Positions 59,194-64,000 of a stretch of DNA of 64,000 bases are shown here, piece by piece. A model generated the notes under the pieces. That model made no database searches, was not told where the DNA came from, and worked only from the letters and a program-made list of their open reading frames with translations. Every line of letters begins with the position of its first letter. Position 1 is the first letter of the stretch. Location of the stretch: NCBI GenBank assembly GCA_025716855.1, contig JAIXMQ010000001.1, forward strand, positions 124,001 to 188,000, given 5' to 3'. The stretch comes from Pilaira anomala. Its lineage: Eukaryota; Mucoromycota; Mucoromycetes; Mucorales; Mucoraceae. Both the position numbers and the translations under genes were made by a program.

Positions 59194-59264
59194 GGATAAA
59201 ATATTTCGTGAATAACGAGCTTTTATTCACAGAATTTTCGACGTTATTCACGAAATTATGGTGT
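59194..59264. repeat. Inverted repeat, candidate Harbinger terminus
   Basis: TTTCGTGAATAAC near 59201-59217 and GTTATTCACGAAAT near 59241-59257 are inverted, with a further TTATTCACAGAAT copy between them. Located just beyond the Myb-like pseudogene start, they may be a subterminal part of the element. Confidence 0.45.
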
Positions 59265-59396
59265 AACGTATGACACGATTTCCTTTTTTAATAAATTTCG
59301 GGTGTAAATAACCAGCTCCCACAACTCTCTAATAATAACAAATAACTTGATAATTTTATTGAATAAAAAACAAAAAAATAAAAATCAATACAAGTC

Positions 59397-59427
<31 letters not shown>

Positions 59428-59470
59428 TTGAGGTATAATAATTGTGAAAAAAAAAAAAAAAAAAAAGCCA

Positions 59471-61272
59471 TTACTTATCAGGTGAGTGACTTTTTTTGAT
59501 ATCCAAATGAGCCCTATTTGTATCTTGTTTACTAGAAGCAAACGTAATGGGTTCAAACGAATCATCAAAAGTAACCGGACTCAATCTTGGGTCTTCTTCC
59601 AAACTTTTACCAGGACCATGGAACCAAGCTCTTGCATAAAAGTAATAATAACTAACAGAGCAAAACATGACAGCTACAAAGATCACAGAAGCATAATTCA
59701 TATTTTCTGGTGTTACAGGGTACTCGGTAGGACACAAGAAAAGTGCAGAAGTAAAGAGAATCCAGAAGCAACTAATAAAGTTGATAACATCCGAAAAGGG
59801 ACCGAGATGAAAAGGACCACGCTTAAACTTATGACGAGCGACTGTTAAGCGTAAGGCAATCGGGATGAAATAAGCAAGCGAGGACGCAATGGTATTGATA
59901 GACACAATTGCATTGAAAGCAGTTGTGTTCACAATATAGAGCAAACCCACTACAGCAGCAAAGACAATGTTGGCCCAGACAGCATAAATAGGGGTTTGAG
60001 TAGATTTGTTAATTACACTTAACCAACGACTAAATGGCATAGCACCATCACGAGCAAACGCATAGACCATACGAGAACTACCCAAAGTTAAAGCAGATCC
60101 CGAAAAGAACATGGCACCCATAATAATCACTGTAAACACAACTGTCCAATTATATCCAACACCGTCCAAAAAGACTTGGGTCATTTGAGGACTAATTGTA
60201 GTATCAACAATTTGACGTTGGAAATCTTGAACACAAAAGTTAACAGAGAGCATAAAGACAAAACCAGTAATGGCAGCTGCACCAATTGCATAGAGAATAC
60301 CTTTAGGCGCTGATCGTGCTGCATCACGCGTTTCTTCAGACATATGTGCTGCACTATCAAATCCAGAAAGTGTATACTGAGATTGCAAGAGACCGATCAA
60401 GAAGGCATACGAACTAGAGGAGAACCCAGTATCATTCTCAAAATAGGTGAATACCCATTCGGCACTTGGTTTGTTCGGAGTTAAAGCAAGTGCAACTGCA
60501 ATAATCAAAAAGGTACCAAGAATATGCCAATAAAGAGAAGTTTGATTAAAGAAACCATTGTATTTGACATGCATTGAGTTGATGACACCATGAACAAACA
60601 AAATGACAAGAAAGATGCCATATTGCCAATAAATACCCGCATTATAATCTGGATTTTTAAGAGCAATGACAGAAGATAAAAACTGGGCAAGACCAAGATC
60701 GGCAGAGGTAATGGCGACAGTCAAACCAAGCCAGTTACACCATCCTGTTAACCAACACATAATAGGAACGTATTCAGGTGGGGCTAAACGTGATACCCAG
60801 ATATAAAGTCCACCTGTAACAGGATATGCGGAACAAATTTCAGCAAGTGATAATCCTACACCAAATGTAAAGACAGAGACCAGAATCCATCCCCAAATAA
60901 TCGCAATAGATCCACCACTCATCATTGCATCACCCCACATCTTTTTTAGAGGTTGAATAAGTATATTATTTTAAATATTTATGAAATAAAAATATAAAAA
61001 AAAGACTTACCGGAGTTAAACCAGAGAGAATAGAACAGCATCCAAAGGCAATAGAGAAGTTAGAGATAGTAGACATGGTCTTATGCATTTCCTTTTAACA
61101 ATAAAGCTGATGTCAGTATACAATGTTGAGAAGAATGACAGGTATAAGCCACATTAAAATTTACCTGTTTGTAACCAAATGAAGCTAAGATTTCTTCTTC
61201 GGTAGCAAAACGAGGTACATTAGGTTCTTGTACTGGATCGTAGGATAAAGTTTCATTGTCGGTTTTGACCAT
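59471..61272 (-). CDS. APC-superfamily amino-acid/GABA/choline-type permease
   Basis: Three exons: 61272-61165, 61091-61011 and 60940-59471, giving 552 residues. The cytoplasmic N-terminus is acidic (ATEEEILASFGYKQ), followed by about twelve hydrophobic segments. Segment 1 reads ISNFSIAFGCCSILSGLTP and carries the glycine motif of the transporter substrate site. SLAEICSAYPVTGGLYIW and the SGFDSAAHMSEET block are hallmarks of the fungal Uga4/Hnm1-type amino-acid/choline transporter group (ACT family). It should be a plasma or vacuolar membrane importer; whether the substrate is GABA, choline or polyamine cannot be read from sequence. The C-tail is hydrophilic with possible phosphorylation sites. 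The 3' flank has two long poly-A stretches at 59403-59427 and 59449-59466. Confidence 0.93.
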
Positions 61273-62739
61273 TTAGTTGTAATAGTTTCGTGTGTAAAAT
61301 AACGAGAAAAAAAAACGATATATGTGACTAATCCAAAAAAAAACAAAAATAGATTTCTGTTTATTATTTTTTAGTGCGTCGACTTTGCAAGATAGAGAGA
61401 GTGCGACTTAAGAAAGGTTTTTAAAGCTTAAAAAATTCAAATGTTCTTTGAAAAAAAAATACTCTCTCCCCAAGGAATAAATATGTAAGTAGTTTTTAAA
61501 AAAAAGATTATTTGTAAAAAGAAAAGAAAAAAGGAACTGAGGGTTTTATTCAAAACTAAATAGAAAAAATTTTATAAATATGTTTTGATAGGTTGGGTCT
61601 TTTCTTTCTGAGCGCCGATTTTCGTTTTGACATTTTCTTGTACCTCTGTATTTTATTCCATAGTATTCTATTTAGACTTTATTCCTAGCTTATAAACATG
61701 AAAGACAAGTAGCGTGAAATTGGAATGACAGAAAGGAAACAAATGAAAACATTTGGTATAAAAATTATTTTTGAAAACACAGAACAAGTTCAAAGCTTGA
61801 ATAATAAATATGTTAACTGTAATATACGTTACACAAAACCTAGACCTTTTTTATGTTAATCCAAAAAGAATAATAACCCAACTCGAAACAAATAAAATAG
61901 TTTTTATTACAAAAAGTGTAATTGAATTTATCTTGTCAAAAAATAAATAGCTCAAAAGTCAATATTTATTAAAAATGCTGAACACGTTAAAGCGTGTAAC
62001 GTGATAAGCTACTAACTAAAAACTCTCTTGATAAATCAGCCAATAAAATCTATTTGAAAGTTTACTCTTAGTACTTGTCATATTCTTGACCGAATATGAC
62101 ATGACTCAGAAAAATATATATATACAGTACCTAATAAGAAGCCCATAACTTTGAACATAAATAGAGAACAAATATAGTTTTCCATATCGTCTCAAAACGG
62201 ATTGCAGTTATTTCATCCAGCTCCAATCATTCGGCAAGCATAAATTAAACTTTTTTTTTTTGTGATTGACATGTTTGTTGTTTGTACTGAATGACAACAT
62301 CCCTTTTATGTAAGAGATAACCTTTTATGATTCATCGATAATAATAATGTCTGATTGGATCATGTAACGCGATAAGAAGCGTACGAGGGTCACGAGATCC
62401 ACTCCTTTTATGCTCTAATTTAATCCCATCTAACCATTTACCTGATAGAAAAGCCCCCCTTTTTTTTCCAACTACAATGATGTAACAGCAACCTACTTTA
62501 TTTATTGCTAGTGCATTTAGCCTGTGACGAAAATCGGTTTGTTTGTTCATATGAACAATGTGAGAAATGCGGTCAAAAACCGTGGGGACTAACCCTGGAT
62601 TCGTGGGAATTTTATGATTGACATATTAATTTTATTGATGCAAAACAATGTTTCTTAGGATACTATTTTCTTTCAGCTTTTTCTAATCCCTTTTTCTTTT
62701 TCTTTCCTTTTTTATTATTATTTTTTCTTTTAAACAAAA
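61273..62739. other. Divergent intergenic region, permease and carrier genes
   Basis: About 1.47 kb without a supported gene. A minus-strand frame 62550-62332 with RHRLNALAINKVGCCYIIVV is not recognised and may be a transposon fragment. TC-rich leader sequence (62680-62735) precedes the carrier start. Confidence 0.5.
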
Positions 62740-64000
62740 ATGTTAGACGTTGATGAAATTCGTAAGCAGACACAATATATATCTTTTTTTCTTCAATAAA
62801 AATATATAAAAACGATTTTTTTTTTATATATTTATATAGCTGAGAAGCCCAATGTAGACACATTAGATAGCGTGTTATCAGGCTTAGTTGGTGGTATGCT
62901 TTTACTTATATCTTAAAAATAATACTGATATAGTGGTTATTAACTGTGTATGTTTAGGCTTAGCTGGGCTAGCAGTAGGACATCCATTTGGTATAGTATA
63001 GCAGAACATAACAAATTTAAAAATAAAACATCTCTTCTAAACACATCAATTTAATATAGACACAGGTATTTTTCTTCCTTTTTTTTTATAAACGAAAGCT
63101 GCACACATACAGCCAGAAACTGATTTCGTTGTATAAATTCAGTCAAAGTGCGACTACAGTCTCGAGAGTTAGCATCTCGTTATAAAGGCACATGGAATTG
63201 TTTTGTTACAACAATCAAACAAGAAAAGGTATATTTGCTCATATGCTTGTTTACATGTAATTTCAACATTCGACTTATCTTTTTTTTTATAAACATGTAT
63301 AGTTTATCGGTTTATATAAAGGAATGGTAAATAAATACATGGTATAGATTTAAAAAACAACTTACTGACCATATAGTTATATATAGGCTTCCCCTGCTGT
63401 AAGTTTTTTGTTTAAATTCCATATCCTGATAGATTTATAACATTTGTATATGTATAATAGGCAGGTGTTGCAGGTGTAAATGCATTAGTATTTGGCTCCT
63501 ATACTTGGCTGATTAAATATCAATCAGAAAAAACTAAAATGAATACAACATTACCACCATTAACGCATGTATTTCTTGCTGGAATGGGTGCTGGTGTTAT
63601 CACGAGGTACGATAAAGAAATAAAAAGATATTGTAGAAATATACATTTTAACATCGTTTCAAGTTTCGTTACATGTCCTATGGAGTTAGTTAAAGTACAA
63701 TTACAAAATCAAACACAATCATCTACTGCTACTGCATTAAAGGGTCCTATCGACTGTTTAAGAAAGATGTACGCAGTGGGTGGAATCAAATATTGTTTTA
63801 AAGGCATGATTCCTACTACACTTCGTGAACTTAGTTTCGGCCCTTATTTTCTGACATACGAAGTCATTTGTAGAGGCCTGACTCCTTCAAATGCTTCAGA
63901 CAAATACGAATTAAGTGGTCCCAAGGTGATTTTAGCAGGTGGGTCAGCTGGTATTATCGCCTGGTGTTCTACCTATTTTGCAGACGTCGTAAAGACAAGA
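62740..64000 (+). CDS. Mitochondrial carrier (SLC25 family), 5' part, runs off window
   Basis: Nine exons are visible: 62740-62761, 62840-62893, 62958-62990, 63060-63065 (6 nt), 63143-63228, 63303-63326, 63387-63398 (12 nt), 63461-63606 and 63664 onward. Splicing gives two carrier repeats so far. The first signature is reconstructed as PFDTVKVRLQS followed by the GLYKGM element; the second is SFVTCPMELVKVQLQN with CFKGM; the third repeat begins at the window edge with ADVVKTR. Loops and the glycine-rich first helix (SVLSGLVGGLAGLAVGHPF) fit members of the Ymc1/carnitine-acylcarnitine/ornithine branch. It exchanges a metabolite across the inner mitochondrial membrane; substrate unassigned. The micro-exon is required because without it the universally conserved P-x-D-x-x-K would be lost. 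Confidence 0.93.

Noticed and set aside
62332..62550. 72-codon minus-strand frame near the carrier gene
   Set aside because: Isolated, without ATG context or recognised domain; possibly a transposon fragment but unsupported.
62663..62863. Lysine-rich minus-strand frame over the start of the carrier gene
   Set aside because: Antisense of the pyrimidine-rich leader and first exon of the mitochondrial carrier.

Overview
The window is AT-rich eukaryotic DNA from a fungus, most likely a member of Mucoromycota (Mucorales-type). The grounds are very short GT-AG introns (about 50-80 bp), long poly-T/poly-A tracts, protein-coding genes packed on both strands, a WD40-bearing ATG16, a GH134 mannanase, a STIMATE-type membrane protein, and a zoo of fossil transposons typical of Mucorales. 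No rRNA, tRNA or CRISPR array was recognised.

Layout. 1-9.0 kb: acetyl-CoA synthetase (+), a secreted GH134 beta-mannanase (+), a STIMATE-family membrane protein (-) and an HSL-type alpha/beta hydrolase (-). 9.57-12.87 kb: two almost identical copies of a Tc1/IS630-type (DDE_3) transposase in inverted orientation, flanking the eroded remains of a multi-exon gene. 12.9-18.2 kb: a Sec7-PH ARF exchange factor (-), a probable Mediator subunit Med11 (+) and the WRNIP1/Mgs1 AAA+ ATPase with a UBZ finger (-); the last two meet tail to tail 13 bp apart. 18.2-31.5 kb: a transposon graveyard with a DIRS-like tyrosine recombinase fragment and its inverted repeats, a Helitron Rep fragment, a 970-bp TIR element carrying spliced exon-like sequence, a pair of long inverted repeats 3 kb apart, and one complete but possibly catalytically degenerate Cid1-like nucleotidyltransferase. 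31.5-38.7 kb, all on the minus strand: SPRY-RING E3 ligase (RSPRY1-like), secreted subtilase, LYAR-type nucleolar zinc-finger protein and PEX14. 39.9-56.0 kb, all on the plus strand: F-box/LRR protein, Pumilio (PUF) protein, mitochondrial AIF, bHLH factor, choline-phosphate cytidylyltransferase, cyclin-like protein, TRAPP-II Trs65-like subunit and ATG16 with WD40 repeats. 56.0-59.3 kb: a small hypothetical gene and transposon fossils (DDE_3 and PIF/Harbinger). 59.5-64.0 kb: an APC-superfamily amino-acid/choline/GABA-type permease (-) and the 5' part of a mitochondrial carrier (+) containing a 6-nt micro-exon.

There is no operon-like functional cluster. Themes that recur are housekeeping metabolism (acetate activation, phosphatidylcholine synthesis), membrane traffic (ARF GEF, TRAPP-II, ATG16, PEX14), ubiquitin signalling (RSPRY1-like, F-box) and genome maintenance (Mgs1). 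Gene models below were built by hand from splice signals and reading-frame continuity; exon coordinates are inferences unless stated otherwise. Family assignments are from recognised motifs, not database searches.
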